A stretch of DNA of 64,000 nt from Sinorhizobium sp. B11 (GTDB lineage Bacteria > Pseudomonadota > Alphaproteobacteria > Rhizobiales > Rhizobiaceae): assembly GCA_039725955.1 (NCBI GenBank), contig CP091034.1:3534001-3598000 (forward strand), written 5' to 3'. The position numbers and the translations under genes are program-made. A model generated the notes under the pieces. That model was not told where the DNA came from. It saw only the letters and a program-made list of their open reading frames with translations, and searched no databases. Of the stretch, positions 52,566-62,889 are shown in pieces (the stretch's first letter is position 1; every line of letters starts with the position of its first letter).

Positions 52566-52583
52566 AGCGCCTGACCGGGCGCT
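52566..52583 (+). repeat. Second intercistronic hairpin before the permease gene
   Basis: AGCGCC and GGCGCT form a six-base stem with a six-base loop, 24 bases before the permease start codon. It leaves the GGAGGAG ribosome-binding site free. Confidence 0.55.
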
Positions 52584-52607
52584 CTCAACGGGAGGAGAAA
52601 CATTCCG

Positions 52608-53594
52608 ATGCTTGGCTATATTTTCAAGCGCGTGCTCTACATGATCCCGACGCTGATCGGCATGTCGCTGATCTCGTTCCTGATCATCCAGCTGCCGCCG
52701 GGTGACTACCTGACCTCGATGATCGCCACGATGAGCGACAGCGGCCAGGCTGTCGATCCCGCGCAGATCGAGCGGCTGAAAGAGATCTACGGCTTCGACG
52801 ATCCTTTCTACATTCAATATCTGAAGTGGATCTGGGGCATCGTCAGCCGCGGCGATTTCGGCTGGTCGTTCGAGTGGAACCAGCCCGTCTCCGGCCTCAT
52901 CTGGGCGCGCATGGGCTCGACGTTGGTCATCTCACTGCTGAGCCTCCTCTTCGTCTGGATCGTCGCCCTGCCAATCGGCATCTACTCGGCTGTCCGCCGC
53001 CATTCGATCAGCGATCACGTCTTCACCTTCTTCGGCTTCATCGGTCTCGCCGTACCGAACTTCATCCTGGCGCTGACACTGATGTATGTCGCCTACCGCT
53101 ATCTCGGGCAGAGCGTCGGCGGTCTCAATTCACCCGAATATGCCGAGGCGCCGTGGAGCCTCGCCAAGATCGGCGACTTCCTCGCCCATCTCTGGATTCC
53201 GATCATCATCATCGGCGCCTCGGGCACGGCCGCCCTCATCCGCATCCTGCGCGCCAATCTGACGGACGAGCTGCATAAGCCCTATGTCATCACTGCCCGC
53301 GCCAAGGGCCTGCCGGAATACAAAGTGATCATGAAGTACCCGGTGCGCATTGCGCTGAACCCCTTCGTCTCGGCGATCGGCTGGGTGCTGCCGCACCTCG
53401 TTTCCGGCGTGACGATCACCGCCATCGTCCTGAACCTGCCAACCGCTGGCCCCCTGCTCTTCCGTGCGCTGGTCTCGCAGGACATGTATCTCGCCGGCAG
53501 CTTCATCCTGCTGCTCTCGGCGCTCACCCTCGTCGGCATGCTCCTGTCGGACCTGCTGCTTGCGCTGCTCGATCCGCGCATCCGGTTCAATTGA
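52608..53594 (+). CDS. ABC permease, DppB/OppB type
   Basis: This 328-aa permease starts MLGYIFKRVLYMIPTLIGMSLISFLIIQLPPGD and has six membrane segments. The typical OppB N-terminus and the EAA-type loop (LTDELHKPYVITARAKGLPEYKVIMKYPVRIALNP) that docks on the ATPase are both present. It is the first of two permeases after the binding protein and glycosidase genes. GGGAGGAG precedes the ATG, and the second permease begins 10 bases after its stop. Confidence 0.93.
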   Translation: MLGYIFKRVLYMIPTLIGMSLISFLIIQLPPGDYLTSMIATMSDSGQAVDPAQIERLKEIYGFDDPFYIQYLKWIWGIVSRGDFGWSFEWNQPVSGLIWARMGSTLVISLLSLLFVWIVALPIGIYSAVRRHSISDHVFTFFGFIGLAVPNFILALTLMYVAYRYLGQSVGGLNSPEYAEAPWSLAKIGDFLAHLWIPIIIIGASGTAALIRILRANLTDELHKPYVITARAKGLPEYKVIMKYPVRIALNPFVSAIGWVLPHLVSGVTITAIVLNLPTAGPLLFRALVSQDMYLAGSFILLLSALTLVGMLLSDLLLALLDPRIRFN

Positions 53595-53604
53595 GGAGGT
53601 GCCG

Positions 53605-54792
53605 ATGACGCACGAAACATTCGGAACCCATACCGGCCCCCTGCATGTCGTCGCCGACGGCCCCTCGATCAGCCCGCTGAAACAGGGCAAGACGGTCTCG
53701 ATCGCCGCTGTCGGTCCCTGGCGACTGATTGCTGGTAAACTGATCCGCCAGAAAGTGGCGATGGTCGCCGGCGTAATCATCCTGCTGCTTTATCTGATCG
53801 GCCTGTTTGCCGAATTCCTGGCGCCCTCTTTGCCCGCGACCTCGAAGCCGCAATATACCTACGCACCGCCACAGAGCCTGAGCTTCTTCGTGACCAAGCC
53901 GGATGGCAGCTCGGAATTCAATTTCCATGTGAAGGGCTACAAGGTGGAGATCGACAAGGTGGCCTTGAGGCGCACCTTTGTCGTTGACGATACCAAGGTC
54001 GTGCCGGTCGGCTTCTTCGTCAAAGGCCCGGCCTATCAGCTCTGGGGCTTGATCCCGATGACCACGCATTTCTTCGGCCCGATCAACCCCAATGACCCAA
54101 TGTACCTGCTCGGCGCCGATCGCCTCGGCCGCGACGTTCTCACGCGGTTGATCTACGGCACCCGCATTTCCATGTCGATCGGCCTCGTCGGCGTCGCCAT
54201 GTCGCTGGTGCTCGGTGTCGTGCTTGGCTCTATCTCCGGCTTCTACGGCGGCTGGGTGGATACGCTGATCCAGCGAGTCATCGAAGTCGTCAGCGCCATG
54301 CCAACCATCCCGCTCTGGCTCGGGCTTGCAGCAGCAATTCCGCTCACGTGGTCGCCCGTCAACGTCTATTTCGTCATCACCATCATCGTCTCTCTGCTTG
54401 GCTGGACGAGCCTGGCCCGCGAGGTGCGCGGCCGCTTTCTGGCGCTGCGCAGCGAGGATTTTGTTACCGCCGCCAAGCTCGACGGCTCAAGCGAAGCAAG
54501 GTTGATCTTCCGCCATATCCTGCCGTCGCTGACGAGCCACATCCTCGCTGTCGTCACATTGGCCGTGCCGACGATGATCGTTGCCGAGACCTCGCTCTCC
54601 TTCCTCGGCATCGGCCTCAAGCCGCCTGTCGTCAGCTGGGGCGTGCTGCTGCAGGACGCCCAGAACATCCGCACGGTCGCGACCGCGCCCTGGCTGCTGA
54701 TCTGGCCGTCTCTGGCAGTCGTCATTGCCGTCCTGTCCTTCAACTTCTTCGGCGACGGCCTGCGCGATGCAGCCGATCCCTATGACAATTGA
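53605..54792 (+). CDS. ABC permease, DppC/OppC type, with a periplasmic insert
   Basis: This 395-aa permease is longer than the usual 280-300 residues. After the first membrane segment (about residues 50-70) there is an insert of about 100 residues (SKPQYTYAPPQSLSFFVTKPDGSS ... LIPMTTHFFGP) that lies in the periplasm, before the OppC core DPMYLLGADRLGRDVLTRLIYG. The EAA loop is LRSEDFVTAAKLDGSSEARLIFRHILPSL. The insert may contact the large binding protein. GAGGAGG precedes the ATG at 53605. Confidence 0.92.
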   Translation: MTHETFGTHTGPLHVVADGPSISPLKQGKTVSIAAVGPWRLIAGKLIRQKVAMVAGVIILLLYLIGLFAEFLAPSLPATSKPQYTYAPPQSLSFFVTKPDGSSEFNFHVKGYKVEIDKVALRRTFVVDDTKVVPVGFFVKGPAYQLWGLIPMTTHFFGPINPNDPMYLLGADRLGRDVLTRLIYGTRISMSIGLVGVAMSLVLGVVLGSISGFYGGWVDTLIQRVIEVVSAMPTIPLWLGLAAAIPLTWSPVNVYFVITIIVSLLGWTSLAREVRGRFLALRSEDFVTAAKLDGSSEARLIFRHILPSLTSHILAVVTLAVPTMIVAETSLSFLGIGLKPPVVSWGVLLQDAQNIRTVATAPWLLIWPSLAVVIAVLSFNFFGDGLRDAADPYDN

Positions 54793-54802
54793 GGAGGAAG
54801 CC

Positions 54803-56512
<1,710 letters not shown>

Positions 56513-56522
56513 GGATATTCCC

Positions 56523-57302
56523 GTGCCGAGATTTTCCGCCAATCTTTCCTTCCTCTATCAGGACTTAGCCTTCCTCGATCGTTTCGCCGCCGCCGCAAAA
56601 GACGGGTTCGGCGCGCTCGAATATCTCGGCCCCTATGCCGAACCGAAGGAAAAGGTCGCCGATGCGCTCAAGGCAAACGGCCTGAAGCAGGCGCTCTTCA
56701 ACGTTCCCTCGGGTGACTGGGCCGGAGGCGAGCGCGGCATTGCCTGCCTGCCTGATCGTATCGAGGAATTCCGCAGCGGCATCTCGCTGGCGCTTGACTA
56801 TGCCAAGGCGCTCGATTGCCCGCAAGTCAACGTCATCTCCGGCCTCGTGCCAAAGGGCGCCGATCTCGAAACCCTCGAAAAGGTACTGGTCGAGAATTTG
56901 AAATACGCCGCCGCACGCACGGCCGATGCCGGCGTGAAGCTGCTGATCGAGCCGATCAACCTGCGCGATATTCCCGGCTTCTTCCTGTCGAACACGGACC
57001 ACGCCGAGCGCATCCTCGAAAAGGTCGGCTCCGACAATCTCTACATCCAGTATGATTTCTACCACATGCAGATCATGCAGGGCGACCTGATCCCGACCTT
57101 CATCCGGCTGAAGGACAGGATTGCCCATGTGCAGATCGCCGACAATCCCGGCCGCAACGAACCCGGCACGGGCGAGATCAACTACGGCTTCATCCTCTCC
57201 GAACTCGACCGCCTCGGCTACGACGGCTGGGTCGGCTGCGAATACAAACCGAAGACCGGCACCAGCGAGGGCCTTGGCTGGATGAAACCCTATCGGAAGT
57301 GA
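56523..57302 (+). CDS. hyi: Hydroxypyruvate-isomerase-family protein (copy 2, Hyi-like)
   Basis: This 259-aa TIM-barrel protein starts VPRFSANLSFLYQDLAFLDRFAAAAKDGFGALEYLGPY, the typical Hyi/Gip N-terminus. It keeps the metal and catalytic residues in LLIEPINLRDIPGFFLSN, YIQYDFYHMQIMQGD, HVQIADNPGRNEPGTG and GCEYKP. Hyi converts hydroxypyruvate to tartronate semialdehyde; OtnI isomerises 2-oxotetronates. The start is GTG at 56523, after AGGA. An ATG at 56505 would overlap the ATPase gene. It is followed after nine bases by a tartronate-semialdehyde-reductase-family gene, the usual partner. Confidence 0.87.
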   Translation: MPRFSANLSFLYQDLAFLDRFAAAAKDGFGALEYLGPYAEPKEKVADALKANGLKQALFNVPSGDWAGGERGIACLPDRIEEFRSGISLALDYAKALDCPQVNVISGLVPKGADLETLEKVLVENLKYAAARTADAGVKLLIEPINLRDIPGFFLSNTDHAERILEKVGSDNLYIQYDFYHMQIMQGDLIPTFIRLKDRIAHVQIADNPGRNEPGTGEINYGFILSELDRLGYDGWVGCEYKPKTGTSEGLGWMKPYRK

Positions 57303-57311
57303 GCGCGTAAC

Positions 57312-58187
57312 ATGAATATCGGTTTTATCGGACTGGGCGTCATGGGCCGCCCGATGGCGGAACACCTGATCGATGCCGGCCATACGCTGCATCTGAGCCG
57401 CGTGAAGGAATCCTCGCAGCACCTCGTCACCAAGGGCGGCAAGGCTGCCCATAGCGCAAAGGTTGTTGCTGAAGCCTCCGACATCATCATCCTGATGCTG
57501 CCGGATACACCTGACGTCGAAGCCGTACTCTTCGGCGAAAACGGTGTTGCCTCCGGCCTGTCTGCCGGCAAGCTCGTCATCGACATGAGCTCGATCTCGC
57601 CTGTCGCCACCAAGAGCTTTGCCAAACGCATCGAAGCGCTTGACTGCGACTATCTCGATGCGCCCGTCTCCGGCGGCGAGGTCGGCGCCAAGGCCGCCTC
57701 GCTGACGATCATGATCGGCGGCAAGGAGCAGGCTTTCGAGCGTGCACGGCCACTCTTCGAAAAGATGGGCAAGAACATCACGCTGGTCGGTGGTGTCGGC
57801 GACGGCCAGACGGCGAAGGTCGCCAACCAGATCATCGTCGGGCTCACCATAGAAGCCGTCTCCGAAGCCCTGCTCTTTGCCAAGCGTGCCGGCGCCGATC
57901 CGGCCAAGGTGCGCGCCGCGCTCATGGGCGGTTTTGCCGCCTCCCGCATTCTCGAAGTCCATGGCGAGCGCATGGTCAAGGAAACCTTCGAACCCGGCTT
58001 CCGCATCCGCCTGCACCGCAAGGACATGACGCTCGCCGTCGATGCCGCCCGCGCGCTTGATCTGTCGCTGCCGAACACGGCGGCCACCCAGCAGCTCATG
58101 AATGCCGCTGTTGCCAATGGTGACGGCGAACGCGACCATTCCGCCCTTATCCGCACGCTCGAGCTCCTCGCCGGAGGGCCGCGCTAG
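57312..58187 (+). CDS. Tartronate semialdehyde reductase-family protein (GlxR/GarR-like)
   Basis: This 291-aa protein has the NAD(P) motif IGFIGLGVMGRPMAEHL, the substrate loop DAPVSGGEVGAKAASLTIMIGG, the catalytic Lys region GQTAKVANQIIVGL and terminal YHRKDM-like FRIRLHRKDMTLAVDAARAL. It matches GlxR/GarR reductases, which reduce tartronate semialdehyde to D-glycerate, and the related L-threonate dehydrogenase LtnD. Position directly after the Hyi-like gene supports conversion of hydroxypyruvate to glycerate, or a tetronate route. It differs from the dehydrogenase at 22922. Confidence 0.9.
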   Translation: MNIGFIGLGVMGRPMAEHLIDAGHTLHLSRVKESSQHLVTKGGKAAHSAKVVAEASDIIILMLPDTPDVEAVLFGENGVASGLSAGKLVIDMSSISPVATKSFAKRIEALDCDYLDAPVSGGEVGAKAASLTIMIGGKEQAFERARPLFEKMGKNITLVGGVGDGQTAKVANQIIVGLTIEAVSEALLFAKRAGADPAKVRAALMGGFAASRILEVHGERMVKETFEPGFRIRLHRKDMTLAVDAARALDLSLPNTAATQQLMNAAVANGDGERDHSALIRTLELLAGGPR

Positions 58188-58263
58188 ATCAGGACCACCT
58201 AGAACACCCGGACGACATCTTCGATTGCCTCCTGCCGGAGCCTTTTCTCCGGACGGCGAAGCC

Positions 58264-58275
58264 ATGTCCGGACAT
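58264..58275. repeat. Perfect 12-bp palindrome upstream of the GH42 gene
   Basis: ATGTCCGGACAT lies 21 bases before the GH42 start codon, with a GGACGG-type repeat just upstream. It could be a regulatory or chance palindrome. Confidence 0.4.
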
Positions 58276-58295
58276 CGATAGAGAAGGACAGGACA

Positions 58296-60398
58296 ATGCT
58301 TAGAAACGATATCCAATTCCCTTTCGGCGCCGTCTATTTTCGCAAGTCCAATCCGCCCCGCGACGATTGGGAACGCGACTACACGACGGCAGGCGAAGAT
58401 GGCCTGAACATCTTCCGCCACTGGTTCATGTGGAGTGCGATCGAAGTCGCTCCCGGTGTCTACGACTGGGAGGAGTATGACCGCCAGCTCGATCTCGCCG
58501 CCAAGAACGGGATCAAGACGGTCATTGCCGAACTCATTCACGCCGTACCGGATTGGGCGGTGCGCAAATATGCTGATGCCCTGCAGGTCAATGCCGACGG
58601 CACCAAGCTCGGTTCTTACATGGGCGTCTCGGCAGCGACTGGCGGCTTCTCCAACAATGGCGGCGGCGCCGGCGCGTTGACGCTGAATTGCCCGGAAGTG
58701 AAGGAAGCAGCCGGCAAGTTCCTGACGGCACTTGCCACGCGTTACAAGGACCATCCGGCGATCTATGGCTATGACGTCTGGAACGAGGTCAACTATTCCG
58801 CCGATGTCGATTACAGTAGCTATGCCAAGGCCGCCTTCCGCGAATGGCTGGAAAAGAAATATGGCAGCCTGAAAGTGCTGGCCAAGGCATGGCATCGCTA
58901 CAGCTATGCCGAATGGGACGATGTCGAGCCACCGGTTCACATGGCTCCCTACACGGAATGTATCGACTGGCTGCAGTTCAAGCGCGACAATTTCTATGGC
59001 CAGATGCAGTGGCGCATCGACACGATCCGCGCCGTCGATCAGAAGAATGTCATTGCCGCGCACGGCATATCAGGTGCGATCCCGAACATGGCCGCCAATG
59101 GCTGCGACGACTGGCTCGCCGCCTCCAAGGTGGAAATCTACGGCTTCACCTGGATTCAGGCTCGCAAGGGCACCGAACCGTGGAAGACCTGGTACGGCGT
59201 CGATATCAATCGTGCCGCCGCCCGCGGCAAACCCTTCTGGCACGCAGAGCGCCAGGGCGGCCCGCTCTGGCTGCAGCCGCAGGTGATCGGCCGCGACAAG
59301 GAAGACGGTCGCGTCGCCGAGCCCGAGGATATCCGCATCTGGAGCATGACCTCCTTTGCCGGCGGCGCTCGCGGCGTCTTGAACCTGCGCTGGCGCCCGC
59401 TGCTCGACGGCCCGCTCTTCGGTGCCTTCGGTGCCTATGGCATGGACGGCAGCCGCACGCCGCGCTCCGACATGCAGAGCGCCATGGCGAAATGGGCGAA
59501 TGACCCGGCTCAGAAGACGCTCTGGGACGCAAAGCCCGTTCGTGGCGAGGTCGGTATCCTCGTCGTCCCCGAAACGCAGGAATGGGATTACCTTCTGAAC
59601 TACGACCGCAAGGAAAAGCCCTATCCCGAAGCCATGTGGGGCGCCTACCGCGCCTTCCTCGGACAGGGCCTGCAGCCGGATTGGGTCCATATCGACGATA
59701 TCGACGCCTACGATTTCCTCTATTTCCCCTACCCGATCATGTTCACCGCCGAACAGGCGACACGTCTCAAGTCCTGGGTCGAAAAGGGCGGCACGCTGAT
59801 ATCAGAAGCCTGCCCCGGCTATTTCGGTGACCGCGGCCATGTCGGCCAGGTGCAGCCGAATATGGGGCTCGACGAAGTCTTCGGTGCGCGCGAGGAAGAA
59901 GTGGAATTCATGCCCGATATCGGCGATCGCATCCACTTCAAGTTCGATGATATGGCCGCTGATGGCGGTGGTCTCCTGCAGTCCTACCGCCTGACCGACG
60001 GCATCGGGCGCGGCGCTTTCGATGGCGGCCGTCTTGCCGTCGTCGAAAACCGCTTCGGTAAGGGTCGCACCCTGCTGATCGGCACCAATCCCTCCGTCGC
60101 CTTCTACCGCACCAACGGCAAGGCCAATGCCGCGTTCTTCGCCGAACTGGTGAAATGGAGCGGCCGGACGCGTCATGCGAGCCTGTCCAACGACGCGCTT
60201 TTCGCCCGCATCCACAAGGGCGAAAATGGAAGCTTCCTCTGGCTGGTCAATCCGACGCGCAAGGCCCAGACGACGACGGTCACGCTCGCAGCCGGAAAAT
60301 TGTCGGGCGGCAAGCCGGCTTGGCCTGTCAACCATGCCTATGATGCCGAGCGTATCGAAGTGCCGGCCCGTGATGTCCTGATCTTGCCGATCAGCTAA
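58296..60398 (+). CDS. GH42 beta-galactosidase
   Basis: This 700-aa cytoplasmic protein has the GH42 arrangement. The TIM barrel (about residues 5-390) has the acid/base in YDVWNEVNYS (E164) and the probable nucleophile in FWHAERQGGP (E318). A trimerisation domain (about 400-610, VGILVVPETQEWDYLLNYD ... LKSWVEKGGTLISEACPGYFGD) and a C-terminal beta domain follow. GH42 enzymes hydrolyse beta-galactosides (some act on alpha-L-arabinosides) released from plant polysaccharides. It has no signal peptide and is the last gene of the co-oriented set, 108 bases after the reductase gene. Confidence 0.9.
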   Translation: MLRNDIQFPFGAVYFRKSNPPRDDWERDYTTAGEDGLNIFRHWFMWSAIEVAPGVYDWEEYDRQLDLAAKNGIKTVIAELIHAVPDWAVRKYADALQVNADGTKLGSYMGVSAATGGFSNNGGGAGALTLNCPEVKEAAGKFLTALATRYKDHPAIYGYDVWNEVNYSADVDYSSYAKAAFREWLEKKYGSLKVLAKAWHRYSYAEWDDVEPPVHMAPYTECIDWLQFKRDNFYGQMQWRIDTIRAVDQKNVIAAHGISGAIPNMAANGCDDWLAASKVEIYGFTWIQARKGTEPWKTWYGVDINRAAARGKPFWHAERQGGPLWLQPQVIGRDKEDGRVAEPEDIRIWSMTSFAGGARGVLNLRWRPLLDGPLFGAFGAYGMDGSRTPRSDMQSAMAKWANDPAQKTLWDAKPVRGEVGILVVPETQEWDYLLNYDRKEKPYPEAMWGAYRAFLGQGLQPDWVHIDDIDAYDFLYFPYPIMFTAEQATRLKSWVEKGGTLISEACPGYFGDRGHVGQVQPNMGLDEVFGAREEEVEFMPDIGDRIHFKFDDMAADGGGLLQSYRLTDGIGRGAFDGGRLAVVENRFGKGRTLLIGTNPSVAFYRTNGKANAAFFAELVKWSGRTRHASLSNDALFARIHKGENGSFLWLVNPTRKAQTTTVTLAAGKLSGGKPAWPVNHAYDAERIEVPARDVLILPIS

Positions 60399-60399
60399 G

Positions 60400-60442
60400 C
60401 AATTCCAGCAAAACTGTGCAGCGGTTTTGCGCCTGGAATGCG
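60400..60442. repeat. Rhizobiales-type palindromic repeat, copy 2
   Basis: CAATTCCAGCAAAA ... GGTTTTGCGCCTGGAATGCG begins directly after the GH42 stop and forms a stem (ATTCCA/TGGAAT and CAAAAC/GTTTTG). It matches the element at 44642-44686 in layout and much of its sequence. Confidence 0.7.
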
Positions 60443-60452
60443 CCAAAGCGAT

Positions 60453-60488
60453 AGAGCATCCGGTATTTCGAAGAAAACCGGATGCTCT
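60453..60488. terminator. Strong hairpin between the two convergent transport operons
   Basis: AGAGCATCCGGT and ACCGGATGCTCT form a near-perfect 12-base stem with a loop of about 12 bases. It lies between the GH42 gene and the convergent ATPase gene and ends two bases before the latter's stop. No T-run follows on the plus strand. Confidence 0.65.
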
Positions 60489-60489
60489 A

Positions 60490-61218
60490 CTAGCGGACGG
60501 CAAGCTGCTCGACCCAGCCACCTTGCGAAAGCGCGGCTCGGTCGAGTTCGCTCTCGATACCACCGGCCTGCATCAGCACGGCCCGGTCGCACATATGCGC
60601 GACGACGCCGGGATCGTGGCTGACGAGCACGAAGGTCATGCCATGCGAAGCCTTCAGGTCGTTCAGCAGGTTCAGGATCTCGGCCTGTACCGAGACATCG
60701 AGCGCCGAGGTCGGCTCATCGAGCAGCAGCAGCTTCGGCTTCAGGAGCAGCGCGCGGGCGATCGCCACACGCTGCCGCTGCCCGCCGGAAAGCTGGTGCG
60801 GATAACGTCCGGCAGCAGTAGCCGGCAGGCCGACCTGATCGAGCGCGATACGCACCTCGTCCTCGACGTTGCGCATACCCCGCAACGCTAGCGGCTCCCC
60901 GAGAATGCGTGAGACGCGATGGCGCGGATGCAGCGAGGAATAGGGATCCTGAAACACCATCTGGATGTTGGATCGCAACGCGCCGGTAATCTTCTGACCC
61001 GGCTGCAGCGCCTCGTCGAAAACCGTAATGGAGCCCTGCCAACGGGTGTTCAGCCCGGCAACGGCACGCAGCGCCGTCGTCTTGCCGCAGCCAGACGGCC
61101 CGATCAGCCCGAATGTCTCGCCCGGCGCGACGTCGAAACTGATGCCTCGCACAGCAGTAAAACCCTTGCCGCCAGCCTGAAAGGTGACGGAAAGATCGGA
61201 AACGGAAAGCGCACTCAT
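60490..61218 (-). CDS. ABC ATPase of second Opp/Dpp-type system (DppF type)
   Basis: This 242-aa ATPase has Walker A GPSGCGKTTALRA, Q-loop VFQDPYSSLHPRHRV, signature LSGGQRQRVAIARAL and Walker B LLLLDEPTSALD. It is shorter than most DppF proteins, lacking much of the C-terminal extension. It is the last gene of the operon and overlaps the preceding ATPase gene by four bases. Substrate (peptide, nickel or another solute) is not evident. Confidence 0.92.
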   Translation of the reverse strand: MSALSVSDLSVTFQAGGKGFTAVRGISFDVAPGETFGLIGPSGCGKTTALRAVAGLNTRWQGSITVFDEALQPGQKITGALRSNIQMVFQDPYSSLHPRHRVSRILGEPLALRGMRNVEDEVRIALDQVGLPATAAGRYPHQLSGGQRQRVAIARALLLKPKLLLLDEPTSALDVSVQAEILNLLNDLKASHGMTFVLVSHDPGVVAHMCDRAVLMQAGGIESELDRAALSQGGWVEQLAVR

Positions 61219-62039
61219 GCCTCGCCTCCGTAGACCGGCAGCCGTGTCCCATAGGTCGCAGCCGAAGGCCGCGCCGCCCAGAGCGCCCGCGTATAATCCG
61301 ATCTGGCATTGGCAAGATCGGCAGACGCCATCTGCTCCTCGATCCTGCCATGCCGCATGACCATGACGCGATCGGCATAACGCGATACTTGCTGCAGGTC
61401 GTGGCTGATCAGCAGCAGCCCCATGCCGAGCTCTTCCGTCAGCGACCGTAGCAAGGTCAGGATCTGGTCCTGCAGACCGCGATCGAGCGCCGAGGTAGGC
61501 TCGTCGGCGATCAAGAGTTTCGGCCGGTTGATCAGCATGGCAGCAATCATCACCCGCTGCCCCATGCCGCCCGAGAGAGCAGCCGGATAGCTCGTATAGA
61601 CGCGCTGCGGATCGGGAAGACCGACCTTGTCCAGCATGTCGAGCGCTCGCTCGCGCCGTTCGGCAGCAGAAAGGTTGGTGTGTAAAAGCGACGCTTCTTC
61701 CACCTGTCGGCCAACCTTATGGGCCGGATTCAGCGAATATTTCGGATCCTGCAGGATCAGCCCGAGACCGCTGCCGCGCAGCCTGTTCCAGCTGGATGGG
61801 GCCAATGTCGTCAGCTCGTGCCCATCGAAGGCGAGACGCTTTGCCCTGACCTCCGCCCGGCGCGGCAATAACCCCATGATCGCCCTGCCAGTCATCGATT
61901 TGCCGGAGCCGGACTCACCGACCAGTGCCACGACCTCGCGACCCACCGAGAACGAAATGCCATCGACGACGCGCACCCGCCCCTCCTCCGATGGAAAGGC
62001 GATCGACAGATCCTCGACGGAAAGCAGCGGCTCAGTCAT
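61215..62039 (-). CDS. ABC ATPase of second Opp/Dpp-type system (DppD type)
   Basis: This 274-aa ATPase has Walker A GESGSGKSMTGRA, Q-loop LILQDPKYSLNPAHKV, signature LSGGMGQRVMIAAML (Gly in place of the usual Arg/Gln before QR) and Walker B LLIADEPTSALD. The C-terminus ends with the oligopeptide-type tail. The start at 62039 overlaps the upstream permease stop by eight bases. With the 60490 protein it forms the ATPase pair of the importer. Confidence 0.92.
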   Translation of the reverse strand: MTEPLLSVEDLSIAFPSEEGRVRVVDGISFSVGREVVALVGESGSGKSMTGRAIMGLLPRRAEVRAKRLAFDGHELTTLAPSSWNRLRGSGLGLILQDPKYSLNPAHKVGRQVEEASLLHTNLSAAERRERALDMLDKVGLPDPQRVYTSYPAALSGGMGQRVMIAAMLINRPKLLIADEPTSALDRGLQDQILTLLRSLTEELGMGLLLISHDLQQVSRYADRVMVMRHGRIEEQMASADLANARSDYTRALWAARPSAATYGTRLPVYGGEA

Positions 62040-62889
62040 GGCGCGGATCCAGAATATCGCGCAGACCATCGGCCAGCAGGTTGAACGCGAAGGAGGTGAT
62101 CAGGATGGCAAAGCCAGGCACGGCCGCAACCCACCATTGATCGAAGATCACCTGCGTGCCCTCCGAGACCATCGAGCCCCATTCCGCTGTTGGCGGACGC
62201 ACACCGAGACCGAGGAAACCAAGGCCGGCGGCAGCAAGAATGATACCCGAGAGATCGAGTGCCAGACGAATGATCGCCGAAGGCAGCACCAGCGGCAGGA
62301 TATGCCCCCAGAGCAGCCGCACGCCGCGGATACCAACCATTTCGGCCGCCGCCAGATAATCGCTGCGTCTGAGCGCCGCCGTTTCGACGCGGGCCTGGCG
62401 CGCATAGGCGGGCCAGCTCGTCAGCGCCAGCGCCAGCGCACCGTTGATCAGCCCCGGCCCCATGATGGCAACGAAAGCGAAGGCGAGCAGCAGTCGTGGA
62501 AAGGACATGACGATATCGGTGATCCGCATCAGCACGCGCTCGGTGATGCCACCGAAGAAACCGGAGAGGATACCAACGAGAATGCCGAGTGGCGCCATCA
62601 GCAGCACCACGACCAGCACCAGCAGCAATGTCGGCCGCGCACCGTAAATGATGCGTGACAGAATATCCCGACCGAAACCGTCTGTACCGAGCCAGTGCGC
62701 GGCATCAGGCGGCATCAGGCGATTGGCTGTCTCCTGCAGGTTCGGATCGTAGGGCGCAATCAGCGGCGCCAGCAACGCTAGCGCCAGAATGAAGAGCACC
62801 ACCGCGCCGCCAGTCGCTGCGGAAGGCGAACGCAGCACGCGCCGCAGGAAAGATGGACCGCCTGATGGCGCCTGGACGATCGCGCTCAT
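62032..62889 (-). CDS. ABC permease of second Opp/Dpp-type system (DppC type)
   Basis: This 285-aa permease starts MSAIVQAPSGGPSFLRRVLRS and has the OppC core (LGTDGFGRDILSRIIYGARPTLLL) and the EAA loop (LRRSDYLAAAEMVGIRGVRLLWGHILPLVL), about five to six membrane segments and no periplasmic insert. The ATG overlaps the stop of the previous permease gene by four bases (ATGA), and its own stop overlaps the next ATPase gene, so the operon is fully coupled. Confidence 0.92.
   Translation of the reverse strand: MSAIVQAPSGGPSFLRRVLRSPSAATGGAVVLFILALALLAPLIAPYDPNLQETANRLMPPDAAHWLGTDGFGRDILSRIIYGARPTLLLVLVVVLLMAPLGILVGILSGFFGGITERVLMRITDIVMSFPRLLLAFAFVAIMGPGLINGALALALTSWPAYARQARVETAALRRSDYLAAAEMVGIRGVRLLWGHILPLVLPSAIIRLALDLSGIILAAAGLGFLGLGVRPPTAEWGSMVSEGTQVIFDQWWVAAVPGFAILITSFAFNLLADGLRDILDPRHD

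Noticed and set aside
56565..59063. An 832-aa frame opposite the Hyi, GlxR and GH42 genes
   Set aside because: It spans three real genes on the other strand and has no domain of its own.
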